Below are positions 17,787-27,209 of a DNA stretch of 64,000 nt, one piece after another. The position numbers were made by a program, and so were the translations under genes. The stretch lies in NCBI RefSeq assembly GCF_003031405.1, contig NZ_CP020469.1, positions 2,356,001 to 2,420,000 on the forward strand. The letters run 5' to 3'. The DNA comes from Halomonas sp. 'Soap Lake #6' (lineage in GTDB: Bacteria; Pseudomonadota; Gammaproteobacteria; Pseudomonadales; Halomonadaceae). The notes under the pieces are model-generated. The model had not been told where the DNA came from and ran no database searches. It worked only from the letters and a program-made list of their open reading frames with translations. Each line of letters opens with the position of its first letter. Within the stretch, counting starts at the first letter, position 1.

Positions 17787-20264
17787 TTAACTAAACACCA
17801 CATTGGCGACATCACGGTAACGGTTAGCAAAATGCACCGTCATACCCTCTTTTAAGTAGCTGGGTAGCTCCTCATAGTCCCGTCGATTTGCTTCCGGCAG
17901 TATTACTTCAAAAATATCGCTACGTCGTGCAGCAATGACTTTCTCGCGGATTCCACCCACCGGGAGCACCTGCCCCGTCAGCGTTAGTTCCCCTGTCATC
18001 GCAAGCGGTCGGTTAATTGCCTGATGTTTGGCCAGAGAAAGGAGCGCAGTGGTCATCGTCACCCCTGCAGAAGGGCCATCTTTGGGTGTGGCGCCCTCTG
18101 GCACGTGAAGGTGCACAAATGCCGAGTCGAAAAAGCCCGCGTCGGCGCCGTACTCTGCTAAATGTCCCAAGGTATAACTGTAGGCAATATTTGCAGACTC
18201 CTTCATCACATCGCCTAGCTTGCCCGTCAGCTTAAAACCACGGTCTAAAGCGTGCACTTTACCGGCCTCAATAGGCAGCGTGGCCCCGCCCATAGAGGTC
18301 CAGGCCAGCCCGGTTACCACACCCTCACCTTTAAGCACCTGCTCTTTACGAAATAGCGGCGCCCCTAAAAACTCTTCCAGGTTTTTAACCGAAACTTTTA
18401 CCGTTTCCACCTGCTCTTCCAGTAGCTTCACCGCCGCCTTGCGCACAATACGATGCAGCTGTTTTTCCAACTGGCGCACACCCGCTTCTCGGGCATAGCC
18501 ATCAATCACCTGCTTAAGTGCGGCATCCGTTAAATTAATACGCTTTTTAGGTAAATTGTCGCGCTTAAGTAGCTTAGGCCAGAGATGATTCTTAGCAATT
18601 TGCAGCTTTTCTTCGGCGATATAACCTGACAGACGGATTTGCTCCATGCGGTCTAACAATGGGCCTGGGATGGAGTCCAGGGTATTGGCAGTACATACGA
18701 ACAGCACTTTGGAAAGATCCATTCGCACATCTAGGTAATGATCAAGAAAATCGACATTTTGCTCAGGGTCTAGAACTTCCAGCAGCGCAGAGGCAGGATC
18801 TCCCTGGAACGACTGACCTAGCTTGTCGATTTCATCCAGCATAATGACTGGGTTCTCTACTTCAACTTCTTTAAATGCCTGCACCAGCTTACCCGGCATT
18901 GCACCAACATAAGTACGTCGATGGCCTTTAATCTCGGCCTCATCGCGCATACCACCTACAGAGAAACGGTAAAACTCACGACCTAGCGCTTCAGCAATAG
19001 AGCGGCCAATTGATGTTTTACCCACTCCAGGCGGCCCAACAAGCAGCACAATAGAGCCGCCCACATCACCTTTAAAGGTACCTTCGGCCAGGAACTCAAT
19101 AATCCGCTCTTTGACATCTTTCAAGCCGTCGTGGTCGCGATCCAGCACCTCCCTAGCATGGGGCAAATCAAGTTTATCCTGACTGGTAACTCCCCAGGGC
19201 AGTGAGGTTAACCAATCAAGGTAGTTGCGCGTAGTACCGTACTCAGGGGAGCCGGTCTCGAGCACACTAAGCTTGTCTAACTCGTCGTCAATGCGTCCCT
19301 GCACGCGCTCAGGCACTACCAACGACTCCAAACGCTTCTTGAAGGTATCGACATCGTTCTCACGATCATCTTTGGAGATACCCAGCTCCCGCTGAATAAC
19401 TTTAAGCTGCTCTCGCAGGAAAAACTCTCGCTGACGCTCCTGCATCTGCGCATTAACCTGCTCACTGATCTCGCTTTGCAACTGGGCGACATCAATCTCT
19501 TTACGTAGTAACGGCAACACCTTATGCATACGCTCAGCCACTGGCAGCGTGGCTAACACGTCTTGCAGCTCGTGACCTTTTGCCGAGGTAATGGCGGCAG
19601 CAAAGTCTGTTAGCGGGCCTGGCTGATGGGGGCTAAAGCGGTTGAGGTAATGCTTTAATTCTTCGCCATAAAGCGGATTGATAGGCAGTAGCTCTTTAAT
19701 GCCGTTGATGATCGCCATGGCATAGGCGCGGGTCTCTTCATCTTCAGCATTAACAGGCTCTTTGGGGTAGCTTACCTCCACTAGGTAGGGCGGCTCCTTA
19801 GAAAGCCAGCGCTGAATTTTAAAACGCTGAATCCCCTGGGCGATAAACTGGATCTGTTGATCTTCGCCCTTGAGCTTGTGCACTTTGACAGCGGTACCTA
19901 TCTCAGGAAAGTGTTCATGATCCAGCGACTCAACACCCTGCTCGCCGACAAAAGCAACCCCAATAGTTTGGTGCGGTGTATTGCCCACGCGACGCATTGT
20001 CTCTTCCCAACGCTCACGATTGATCACTAAGGGCTGTACTTGGGCCGGAAAGAAAGGACGATTGTGGATCGGCAGCAGATAAATACGCTCTGGCAGCATC
20101 TCACTGGCTGGCACAAGCGAGTTTACCTGCTCGCCATCAGAGCGATGATCTTCATAATCAGGAGTGTCATCATCAGCAGGGGGGGCTTCGTACGGCGTTT
20201 GTGGCTCACCATCAGTTAGCCATTCTTGATGTTCGTGATCGCGGTCGTAATCCTGGTCGCTCAT
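17787..20264 (-). CDS. lon: Lon-family ATP-dependent protease (AsrA-like second Lon)
   Basis: An 825-residue cytosolic AAA+ serine protease. Order: an acidic N-terminal extension (first 50 residues rich in Asp/Glu), LON substrate domain (YLLPIHNRPFFPAQ), AAA+ module with Walker A GPPGVGKTS and Walker B VIMLDEID, then the protease domain with catalytic Ser in KDGPSAGVT and Lys in REKVIAARR. The acidic head and IHNRPFFPAQ resemble the second Lon of pseudomonads (AsrA), not classical Lon, which usually starts with LPLLPLRDVVV. A classical lon probably exists elsewhere. AsrA is linked to heat-shock and aminoglycoside responses in Pseudomonas; that role is only inferred here. Confidence 0.93.
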   Translation of the reverse strand: MSDQDYDRDHEHQEWLTDGEPQTPYEAPPADDDTPDYEDHRSDGEQVNSLVPASEMLPERIYLLPIHNRPFFPAQVQPLVINRERWEETMRRVGNTPHQTIGVAFVGEQGVESLDHEHFPEIGTAVKVHKLKGEDQQIQFIAQGIQRFKIQRWLSKEPPYLVEVSYPKEPVNAEDEETRAYAMAIINGIKELLPINPLYGEELKHYLNRFSPHQPGPLTDFAAAITSAKGHELQDVLATLPVAERMHKVLPLLRKEIDVAQLQSEISEQVNAQMQERQREFFLREQLKVIQRELGISKDDRENDVDTFKKRLESLVVPERVQGRIDDELDKLSVLETGSPEYGTTRNYLDWLTSLPWGVTSQDKLDLPHAREVLDRDHDGLKDVKERIIEFLAEGTFKGDVGGSIVLLVGPPGVGKTSIGRSIAEALGREFYRFSVGGMRDEAEIKGHRRTYVGAMPGKLVQAFKEVEVENPVIMLDEIDKLGQSFQGDPASALLEVLDPEQNVDFLDHYLDVRMDLSKVLFVCTANTLDSIPGPLLDRMEQIRLSGYIAEEKLQIAKNHLWPKLLKRDNLPKKRINLTDAALKQVIDGYAREAGVRQLEKQLHRIVRKAAVKLLEEQVETVKVSVKNLEEFLGAPLFRKEQVLKGEGVVTGLAWTSMGGATLPIEAGKVHALDRGFKLTGKLGDVMKESANIAYSYTLGHLAEYGADAGFFDSAFVHLHVPEGATPKDGPSAGVTMTTALLSLAKHQAINRPLAMTGELTLTGQVLPVGGIREKVIAARRSDIFEVILPEANRRDYEELPSYLKEGMTVHFANRYRDVANVVFS

Positions 20265-20371
20265 GCGCCCTCCAATCAGCAGTGACTAGCGGCTGGCACC
20301 GCTCAGTATTGCTAATGGAATGTGGGCATAGAACTAAAACTTCAACCCTTGGCGTACACTTGAGTTAATAC

Positions 20372-21625
20372 CTAGGGCCATAATACAGGCATTGGCCGGC
20401 CATTAACGCGCCAAACACCACGAATCACATCAAACTGCAGTTCCCGCGTACCGAGTGGCAACCCCAACCACAGCGCTGCAACCGTGGGAGCATCGTGCCA
20501 TATAAAATCACCATCGATACGCTCTAACCAGCGCGCTCGTTCTTCAGGTTTTTCTAATCCTGCAACACTTAACTCATCGAGTCGCCGGGCATCAAAAAAA
20601 AGTGCTCCATCCGCATCGACGCTCAATCCCAACAGCGGGCTGTCAATCACGACAGCCGTCACATCCAAACGAGGCGAATCGCTTAGCACCTTAAGTAAAT
20701 CTGGTTCCAAGCGGGCCAGCAGCCCCTCAGCCATAGGCAGGCTTCTATCCCCCCAGGCAGCTTCCTGGCGTAACCGGCGAATCGTTTGGCGCACGGCGTC
20801 GCCATTAAGGCGTGACAGCTCCGCTTCTATTCTGCCGCTTAACAGAGGTGTTTCGGGCGCTTCACTAGGCACACGAACCTCACCAACAACAAGCTTGCCC
20901 TTAAGACGCAGTTCACTCTCATCAAGCACCATGTGACTATGAATGTCTATGGGCGTTACTTGCACATCATAAGCGGGATAATGCAGCGCTATGTGTTCAA
21001 TATGCAGATGGTCACGCTGAGCAAAGTGATAGGCATCTTCAATATAGGTATAGCGGCTTTCGAGAACCACAGGGCCAAGGGTAAGTTGAGCAAGCCCGTC
21101 GGTTAGGGTCAACTGGTCCAGCAGCACGCGCGTTCTCCAGTCGCCAAACATACCTTCAAGGCGCATACGCGCACCGCGCACATCTAACTCTCGACCATTT
21201 TGCTGAACAACAAACGGAGCCAGCGCTAAACGCAGCTCACTGTGCCCGCTCAGCGTATGATAGCGGCCTTGCCAGCGAGGTATAGAGGGGGCTGATACTT
21301 CACCCACTGCCTTTTGCAAGGCGCTGTCTAAGCGCGGCAGCAATGTTCCTTCAACATCAGTGCTCAGCACACCGTGACGGGCATGGTAGCTAAGCTCGAG
21401 ACGCCATGGACGGCCAAGAAGCGGAGACAGCAGCAGGCTACCTTGTGATGTTAGCCACCCTTGGCGGCTTTCTGTGCGGCTAACCCGCCACTCACCTCTC
21501 GCCTCTAGATCTTCCAGCGCTTGGCGAAGGCTGCGTTCAAACAGCACACTAGATAGCAATTGCGCGACCATCCAAGCGACAGCAATAACAGCGAGGATGG
21601 GAGCGATCAGACGTTCCTTGCGCAT
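20372..21625 (-). CDS. DUF945 (YdgA) family protein
   Basis: A 417-residue protein of the DUF945/YdgA family, of unknown function. A single N-terminal hydrophobic segment (LIAPILAVIAVAWMVAQLL) suggests a membrane anchor with the rest in the periplasm. The conserved pattern (RVSRTESRQGWLTSQGSLLL) follows, and the remainder is beta-rich with AsmA-like character. AAGGAG lies about 5 bases before the ATG. It follows pgpA by 45 bases in the same direction and may be the last gene of the rib-nusB-thiL-pgpA run. Confidence 0.8.
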   Translation of the reverse strand: MRKERLIAPILAVIAVAWMVAQLLSSVLFERSLRQALEDLEARGEWRVSRTESRQGWLTSQGSLLLSPLLGRPWRLELSYHARHGVLSTDVEGTLLPRLDSALQKAVGEVSAPSIPRWQGRYHTLSGHSELRLALAPFVVQQNGRELDVRGARMRLEGMFGDWRTRVLLDQLTLTDGLAQLTLGPVVLESRYTYIEDAYHFAQRDHLHIEHIALHYPAYDVQVTPIDIHSHMVLDESELRLKGKLVVGEVRVPSEAPETPLLSGRIEAELSRLNGDAVRQTIRRLRQEAAWGDRSLPMAEGLLARLEPDLLKVLSDSPRLDVTAVVIDSPLLGLSVDADGALFFDARRLDELSVAGLEKPEERARWLERIDGDFIWHDAPTVAALWLGLPLGTRELQFDVIRGVWRVNGRPMPVLWP

Positions 21626-21670
21626 TCCATCTCCTTTAACAGCTCGCCTCAGCGAGCAGAACCAACCTTG

Positions 21671-22144
21671 CTAGTGCAACCAGAACCACAGATGCATGGT
21701 ACTCCAGGCGTAGATCCCTGCCATAACGTCATCAATCATAATGCCAAAACCACCCGCCACCCGACGATCTGCCCAGCGAATAGGCCAGGGTTTAAAAACA
21801 TCGAAGATGCGGAATACTATAAACCCCCATAGAGCCGCCTCCCAAGAGAAGGGCACCGCCGCCATGGTAATCCAGTAACCAACAAACTCATCCCAAACAA
21901 TACCGGAGTGGTCGTGCACTCCTAAATCTTGCGAAGTTTTCTCGCATAGCCAAACACCGACGATAAAAGCGACAAACACTAGACTTAGATACCAAGCCAG
22001 CGGTAGGTCAGCCATAATCCAGTAGAATGGAATAGCGGCAAGCGTTCCGAACGTACCTGGGGCCCAAGGCACGGTGCCACTGCCCAGGCCAAAGGCAAAA
22101 AAGTGGGTTGGCCGCCGCCAAACACTTGCGGGCGCACGATTCAT
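21671..22144 (-). CDS. pgpA: Phosphatidylglycerophosphatase A
   Basis: PgpA removes the phosphate from phosphatidylglycerophosphate to give phosphatidylglycerol in the inner membrane. The 157-residue protein has the family signatures FGLGSGTVPWAPGTFGTLAAIP, HDHSGIVWDEFVGYW (acidic active-site residues) and RIFDVFKPWPI, with several hydrophobic helices. The ATG overlaps the thiL stop by 4 bases. The order nusB-thiL-pgpA is widely conserved in gammaproteobacteria. Confidence 0.95.
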   Translation of the reverse strand: MNRAPASVWRRPTHFFAFGLGSGTVPWAPGTFGTLAAIPFYWIMADLPLAWYLSLVFVAFIVGVWLCEKTSQDLGVHDHSGIVWDEFVGYWITMAAVPFSWEAALWGFIVFRIFDVFKPWPIRWADRRVAGGFGIMIDDVMAGIYAWSTMHLWFWLH

Positions 22145-23118
22145 AGTGTTACCCCACTGAAATGTTGCCAGCCCATATAGTCTGCAGGCGCAACCCCAGT
22201 GACACCTAACGTCTCACTACAGCGTCCTATGACAGTTAGTGGTATACCTAGCCTGGCAAGCTCAGCCTGAGCAAGCTCTACATCAGCAGGTGCCAGCGTC
22301 ACCAAAAGTTCATAGTCATCACCACCAGAAAGCGCTGCTTTACGGGCGGCCTCTAGCCCAATTTGGTGCTCCAACCCATCAACCAGTGGAAGCGCCTCAA
22401 GGTCGATTGCAGCTCCTACCTTTGAAGCATTCCTAAGGTGAGCTAAATCCGCTAACAACCCATCCGAGATATCCATCGCAGCAGTGGCGATGCCCCGCAG
22501 AGCAATACCCGCAGCAAGACGAGGCTCAGGTAGCAAATAGCGCTGTAGTAACGGATGAGAAATGTCACGCTCACCCTGCTGCCACAGCCCTAATCCACCT
22601 GCACCACCACCTAACGCACCGGTGACTGCAATAACGTCGCCCACTTGGGCACCTGAGCGTGTCATGGCTTTACCGATAGGCACTTCACCCATAACAGTCA
22701 CCCCGATAGTTAGCGCCCCAGAGGTCACATCCCCTCCGACTAATATCGTTGCATGTTGCTGGCAGAGCGTATGAAATCCACTGGCATATTCCGACAACCA
22801 ATGTTCAGCCATTTCACTATCTGTAAAGACACGCTGATCCAAGGTTAACGCCATCAGGCACCAGCGGGAGACAGCCCCCATCGCAGCCAAATCGCTTAAC
22901 GCAACTGCCAACGCTCTGTGCCCAATGGCATAGGCAGGCGCGTCGCAAGGAAAGTGGACATCGGTTACGGAGGTATCGACGCTGACAACCAGCTGTTGCC
23001 CCGCCTGGGGCAACAATAGGGTGGCATCGTCGCCATTTCCGAGGGCAACGCCATCTGTCGCTTGCGCCTCCTGCGGCGACATAAAATAGCGTCGAATCAG
23101 ATCAAATTCGGCAAGCAC
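22141..23118 (-). CDS. thiL: Thiamine-monophosphate kinase
   Basis: ThiL phosphorylates thiamine monophosphate to the active diphosphate cofactor. The 325-residue protein shows EFDLIRRYF at the N-terminus, GNGDDATLL (Mg/ATP site), the VGGDVTSG loop, MDISDGLLADL and GGDDYELLVT. The start is a GTG at 23118 with AAGGGG about 7 bases upstream. It lies 35 bases after nusB and overlaps pgpA by 4 bases. Confidence 0.95.
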   Translation of the reverse strand: MLAEFDLIRRYFMSPQEAQATDGVALGNGDDATLLLPQAGQQLVVSVDTSVTDVHFPCDAPAYAIGHRALAVALSDLAAMGAVSRWCLMALTLDQRVFTDSEMAEHWLSEYASGFHTLCQQHATILVGGDVTSGALTIGVTVMGEVPIGKAMTRSGAQVGDVIAVTGALGGGAGGLGLWQQGERDISHPLLQRYLLPEPRLAAGIALRGIATAAMDISDGLLADLAHLRNASKVGAAIDLEALPLVDGLEHQIGLEAARKAALSGGDDYELLVTLAPADVELAQAELARLGIPLTVIGRCSETLGVTGVAPADYMGWQHFSGVTL

Positions 23119-23153
23119 AAAGGCCCCTTAAACGCATGATCAGGCCGCCCGCG

Positions 23154-23657
23154 TTATAAACGACGGGCGCTGACTTCGGCACTTCGTAAGCGGTTAGCCA
23201 GCTTATCGAGAATACCATTTACGTACTTATGGCCGTCGGTGGCGCCAAATGATTTAGCCAACTCAACGCCTTCGTTGATCACTACACGGTACGGCACTTC
23301 CATTCGACGCGAAAGCTCGTAGGCGCCTAAACGTAGAATTGCCAGCTCCACGGCATCTAGATCCTCTAAGCGACGATCCAAGAGCGGTGATATTTCACGA
23401 TCGAGCTCAGCCTTGAAGCGCACCGTATTGTGCAGCAGCTCATGGAACAGTGCTTTATCAGCAATCTCCATCACTTTGACCCAGTTCTCATGATCTTCCA
23501 GGTCATCATCTGCCAATTGACTACGAAATTCCGCCTCTATAGTGGTAATCGACTTACCGGTCATGTGCCACTGATAAAGGCCTTGAACCGTCAGCTCGCG
23601 TGCGGCGTGGCGCCCTTGCTGTGCGGCAGAGGGCTTACGCTCACGTCGCTCACTCAT
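23154..23657 (-). CDS. nusB: Transcription antitermination factor NusB
   Basis: NusB binds boxA RNA with NusE (S10) and supports antitermination of rRNA operons. The 167-residue, mostly helical protein has [15 protein letters not shown] at the N-terminus and the C-terminal signature [30 protein letters not shown]. The ATG overlaps the ribH stop by 4 bases (ATGA). Confidence 0.96.
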   Translation of the reverse strand: MSERRERKPSAAQQGRHAARELTVQGLYQWHMTGKSITTIEAEFRSQLADDDLEDHENWVKVMEIADKALFHELLHNTVRFKAELDREISPLLDRRLEDLDAVELAILRLGAYELSRRMEVPYRVVINEGVELAKSFGATDGHKYVNGILDKLANRLRSAEVSARRL

Positions 23658-24142
23658 TTCGAATCTCCCACCGGAAGCGCACGCAGCAGCGAGACCATTT
23701 CCATCGCCGCCATTGCCGCTTCAGTACCTTTGTTACCAGCTTTAGTGCCCGCACGCTCAATTGCTTGCTCAATAGATTCGACAGTCAATACGCCGTTAGC
23801 CACCGGTGTCTCAAATTCAAGCTGAAGATGATTCATTGCCGTATTACAGCCACCTGCTACGTACTCAAAGTGAGGCGTCCCCCCACGAATAACTGCGCCT
23901 AAGGCAATCACTGCGTCAGGCTGCATACCCTTAAGAACACGCTTTACTGCCAACGGTAGTTCCCAGGCACCAGGCACGTGAACAATATGGATATTTTCCG
24001 CATCAACACCGTGACGGGTTAGGCTATCGACCGCGCCTTCAACGAGACTATCAACCACATGATGGTTGAACCTTCCTACTACGATTACATAGCGGCCATC
24101 AACATCTACAAAGGTGCCTTCAACTTGCGAAAGGGATTGCAT
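23654..24142 (-). CDS. ribH: 6,7-dimethyl-8-ribityllumazine synthase
   Basis: Lumazine synthase condenses the RibD product with dihydroxybutanone phosphate in the penultimate riboflavin step. The 162-residue protein has [30 protein letters not shown], and the active-site [18 protein letters not shown] with the catalytic His. The frame is open to 24271 inside ribBA, but AGGA sits about 8 bases before the ATG at 24142, just after the ribBA stop, and matches the family start. Confidence 0.96.
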   Translation of the reverse strand: MQSLSQVEGTFVDVDGRYVIVVGRFNHHVVDSLVEGAVDSLTRHGVDAENIHIVHVPGAWELPLAVKRVLKGMQPDAVIALGAVIRGGTPHFEYVAGGCNTAMNHLQLEFETPVANGVLTVESIEQAIERAGTKAGNKGTEAAMAAMEMVSLLRALPVGDSK

Positions 24143-24146
24143 CAAT

Positions 24147-25313
24147 TTATTCCTGCTGAGAAGTTGGCTCATACGCCGTGTCATTAGGCCCCAGGCGCTC
24201 GACGACTTCGAGATCAAACCCGGAGAGAGCCGAGAATTTCCACGGGGAGCTAAGTAGCCGCATTTTCCCAACGCCTAAATGGCGCAGTATTTGCGAGCCA
24301 GTACCAATAGTTAAATAATTGCCTGAACCGTCTGAGTCGCTAGTACGTGGCTGGCGTACGCGATCTAGGAAAATATCAAGTTGCTCTTTTAGATCCTGGT
24401 GAGGACGACCATCATCAATTAGCACAAACACGCCAGCCGATGCCTGAGCAATTTCACTAATCGCGCGATGAGAATCCCAACGGCACTGCTCACCTTTCAT
24501 TAAGCCCAGCACATCACGCAGTGTATCGGCTAAATGAACGCGTACTGTAGTGGCCTCTTCAGGGGTTGGCTGCCCCTTCACTAACGCCAAGTGATGTGCA
24601 CCTTGAATACGATCACGGAATACATGCAGTGCAAGCTTTCCGTGGGCGGTATTCACACTGCTAGTTTCCACTAGATCGATCGTTTGCTCATTGACGATGC
24701 GGTAGTGGATTAAATCTGCAATTGTGCCGATTTTAAGACCATGCGTTTTGGCAAACGCTTCTAACTCAGGCCGACGCGCCATACTGCCGTCGTCGTTCAT
24801 GATTTCGCAAATCACCCCACTGGGATCGAAACCAGCCAAAGCGGCAAGGTCACAAGCGGCTTCAGTATGGCCAGCACGACGCAGCACACCACCAGGTTCT
24901 GCCATCAGCGGGAAGATATGCCCTGGTTGTACAATATCAGATGGCTTAGCATTCGACGCTACCGCAGCCTGAACAGTGCGAGCGCGGTCAGCCGCAGAGA
25001 TACCGGTTGTAACGCCTTCGGTTGCCTCTATGGAAAGCGTGAACTTGGTACCAAAGCCTGAGCCGTTATCACGCACCATTAGCGGCAGGTTCAGCTGTGC
25101 GCAACGTTCACGGGTCATTGGCATACAGATAAGACCACACGCGTAACGTGCCATGAAGTTGATATGCTCGGCCTGAACCTTTTCGGCCGCCATAATGATA
25201 TCACCTTCGTTTTCGCGATCCTCATCATCCATGAGAATCACCATTTTACCCTGGCGAATATCTTCCACCAGCTCAGCGATAGGGGATAATCCCCCAGAAG
25301 AGAAGTGCGCCAT
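24147..25313 (-). CDS. ribBA: DHBP synthase fused to a degenerate GTP cyclohydrolase II domain
   Basis: The N-terminal half (about residues 1-205) is 3,4-dihydroxy-2-butanone-4-phosphate synthase: [38 protein letters not shown] and [13 protein letters not shown] are all present. The C-terminal half aligns with GTP cyclohydrolase II in order and length but lacks the three zinc-binding cysteines; the region reads [20 protein letters not shown] then a single Cys. It is therefore probably inactive as RibA. A TTG at 25325 is in frame, but GGGAGA lies 5 bases before the ATG at 25313, which I prefer. It lies between ribD and ribH; no FMN riboswitch is visible and ribE is missing. Confidence 0.93.
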   Translation of the reverse strand: MAHFSSGGLSPIAELVEDIRQGKMVILMDDEDRENEGDIIMAAEKVQAEHINFMARYACGLICMPMTRERCAQLNLPLMVRDNGSGFGTKFTLSIEATEGVTTGISAADRARTVQAAVASNAKPSDIVQPGHIFPLMAEPGGVLRRAGHTEAACDLAALAGFDPSGVICEIMNDDGSMARRPELEAFAKTHGLKIGTIADLIHYRIVNEQTIDLVETSSVNTAHGKLALHVFRDRIQGAHHLALVKGQPTPEEATTVRVHLADTLRDVLGLMKGEQCRWDSHRAISEIAQASAGVFVLIDDGRPHQDLKEQLDIFLDRVRQPRTSDSDGSGNYLTIGTGSQILRHLGVGKMRLLSSPWKFSALSGFDLEVVERLGPNDTAYEPTSQQE

Positions 25314-25385
25314 GGAATCTCCCAAAAAAGTGGTCGCATTAGATGCGATTTCGCGCGTCAGGGTACCTTGCTATAGAATCTTGCG

Positions 25386-26570
25386 CTAGTCGGTATAGGA
25401 TTTGGCAAGATAGGGCTCAGCAATAATGCGCCAATCACCACCAACAGCACACATCTCTTTAATAGTGAGCCGTTTTTGATCTGCCATTCGGGTCAAGCCT
25501 GGTAACGCAAATAAGGGTCTTGCTTCACCACCAAGTATCGTCGGGGCAACAAATAACTGAAGCTCATTGACTAAATTTGCATCCAAAAGCGCGCCAGCAA
25601 GCGTGGCGCCGGTTTCTACCAGTAACTCATTGACCTGTTCATTATCAGCTAGCCAGCGCAACATATCAGCTAACGCAATACGCCCTGCCTGATCAGCGGG
25701 AAATACAATGACTTCTGCACCCGCCGCTTCCAATTTGCAGCGCTTTTCTTCGCTGTGCTGCTCGGTGGTGACGACCAGTGTACGCCCCGGCTCGCGCAAG
25801 CAGGCAGCAGCAAGCGGTAAGCGCAGCCTCGAATCTAAAATAACGCGCAATGGCTGGCGTTTAACCACTTCATCGGCATTGGCCAGAGCTAGCTGATCTG
25901 CTCGAAGAGTTAGCCGAGAATCATCCATAATAAGTGATTCAACACCGCTTAAAATAGCGCTAGAACGTGCACGCAACCGCTGTACCTGAGTGCGTGCTTC
26001 AGGGCCGGTAATCCACTGAGACTCTCCCGACCCCATTGCTGTACGACCATCCAGACTCATGGCCATTTTAAGACGCACAAAGGGCCGCTGATGCTGCATA
26101 CGTAAGATAAAGCCTGGATTGAGCGCTCGAGCATCGCTCTCCAAAAGACCGGCCTCGACTATCACGCCCGATGCCTCAAGCAGCTTAATACCTCGCCCAC
26201 TCACCAAGGGGTTAGGATCAACCATAGCGAGAACTACCCTGGCAACCTTGGCCTCGGCCAGCGCCACAGCACACGGACCAGTGCGCCCGGTATGGGAACA
26301 AGGCTCAAGCGTGACATAAGCCGTTGCCCCGTTGGCTAACTCCCCTGCTCCTTTCAGTGCATGTATTTCCGCATGGGGCTCTCCGGCCCTGACGTGAAAG
26401 CCTTCGCCCACAATTCGCCCCTGCTTGCACTCATCATAGCGGACGATGACACAGCCAACGCGGGGATTTGGGTCGGTGGTATAAAGGCCTTGCTTGGCCA
26501 GCTGAATGGCGCGAGCCATGTACTGGTGGTCATATAGCGTAAATTGCGTATGGCTAGACCCGGCGTCCAT
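25386..26570 (-). CDS. ribD: Bifunctional riboflavin deaminase/reductase RibD
   Basis: RibD deaminates and then reduces the pyrimidine intermediate of riboflavin synthesis. The 394-residue protein has an N-terminal deaminase with the zinc motifs HAE (EPHAEIHAL) and PCSHTGRTGPC, and a C-terminal RibD/DHFR-like reductase (RPFVRLKMAMSLDGRTAM). The ATG immediately follows the nrdR stop with no gap. The gap to ribBA is 72 bases, where ribE often lies in related genomes. Confidence 0.95.
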   Translation of the reverse strand: MDAGSSHTQFTLYDHQYMARAIQLAKQGLYTTDPNPRVGCVIVRYDECKQGRIVGEGFHVRAGEPHAEIHALKGAGELANGATAYVTLEPCSHTGRTGPCAVALAEAKVARVVLAMVDPNPLVSGRGIKLLEASGVIVEAGLLESDARALNPGFILRMQHQRPFVRLKMAMSLDGRTAMGSGESQWITGPEARTQVQRLRARSSAILSGVESLIMDDSRLTLRADQLALANADEVVKRQPLRVILDSRLRLPLAAACLREPGRTLVVTTEQHSEEKRCKLEAAGAEVIVFPADQAGRIALADMLRWLADNEQVNELLVETGATLAGALLDANLVNELQLFVAPTILGGEARPLFALPGLTRMADQKRLTIKEMCAVGGDWRIIAEPYLAKSYTD

Positions 26571-27071
26571 TTAGTGCTCTCCGTCGCTATGCGGGGATGC
26601 CGCGACAGGGTTTTGATCCGGCTCCTGGGAAAGCCGGTCGATTTCAGCACGAAACTCATCCAAGTCCTGAAATTTACGGTACACCGATGCAAAACGGATA
26701 TAAGCAACCTGATCTAGATTACTTAACGCTTTCATAACAGCCTCGCCAATTTCGCGGGCATTAACCTCCCGGTCCCCTTTGGCACGTAACGACTGCCGGA
26801 TACGTTCGACCGATGCCTCAATTGCCTCTGCACTGACAGGGCGTTTTTCCAACGCGCGCAGCATACCCGCCCGTAACTTAGCTTCATTAAAACTCTCACG
26901 CGACCCATCAGACTTTACAACCCGTGGCATGACGAGTTCAGCGGTTTCATAGGTAGTAAAGCGCTCGTGGCAACTTGCACACTGGCGACGCCGACGCACT
27001 TGGTCACCCTCTGCTACCAGTCGCGAATCGGTCACACGAGTATCATTAGCTCCACAAAAAGGGCAATGCAT
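26571..27071 (-). CDS. nrdR: Transcriptional repressor NrdR
   Basis: NrdR senses ATP/dATP and represses ribonucleotide reductase genes. The 166-residue protein begins with the zinc ribbon ([17 protein letters not shown] ... [12 protein letters not shown]) and continues with an ATP-cone ([20 protein letters not shown]). The frame is open to 27110, but the ATG at 27071 places the zinc ribbon at the N-terminus as in all known members. It heads the riboflavin run, as in many gammaproteobacteria. Confidence 0.96.
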   Translation of the reverse strand: MHCPFCGANDTRVTDSRLVAEGDQVRRRRQCASCHERFTTYETAELVMPRVVKSDGSRESFNEAKLRAGMLRALEKRPVSAEAIEASVERIRQSLRAKGDREVNAREIGEAVMKALSNLDQVAYIRFASVYRKFQDLDEFRAEIDRLSQEPDQNPVAASPHSDGEH

Positions 27072-27209
27072 GGCAGTCAACCTATTGTCAGTACGTGCGG
27101 GCAACAGCACAAAAAAGCATATTCATTCAACGCGGCATTAACCTAGCATTGTAACGATTTGGCACACAAGCTGCAGCGTTTGTCGTAAGTTGTCTAGGAG
27201 AGCGCCCGC

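Noticed and set aside
23654..24271. A 205-residue form of lumazine synthase starting inside ribBA
   Set aside because: The first 43 residues are an out-of-frame reading of ribBA; the ATG at 24142 has a proper ribosome site and matches the family start.
24147..25313. Active GTP cyclohydrolase II
   Set aside because: The three zinc-binding cysteines of the C-x10-C-x-C motif are missing; only one cysteine lies in the region.
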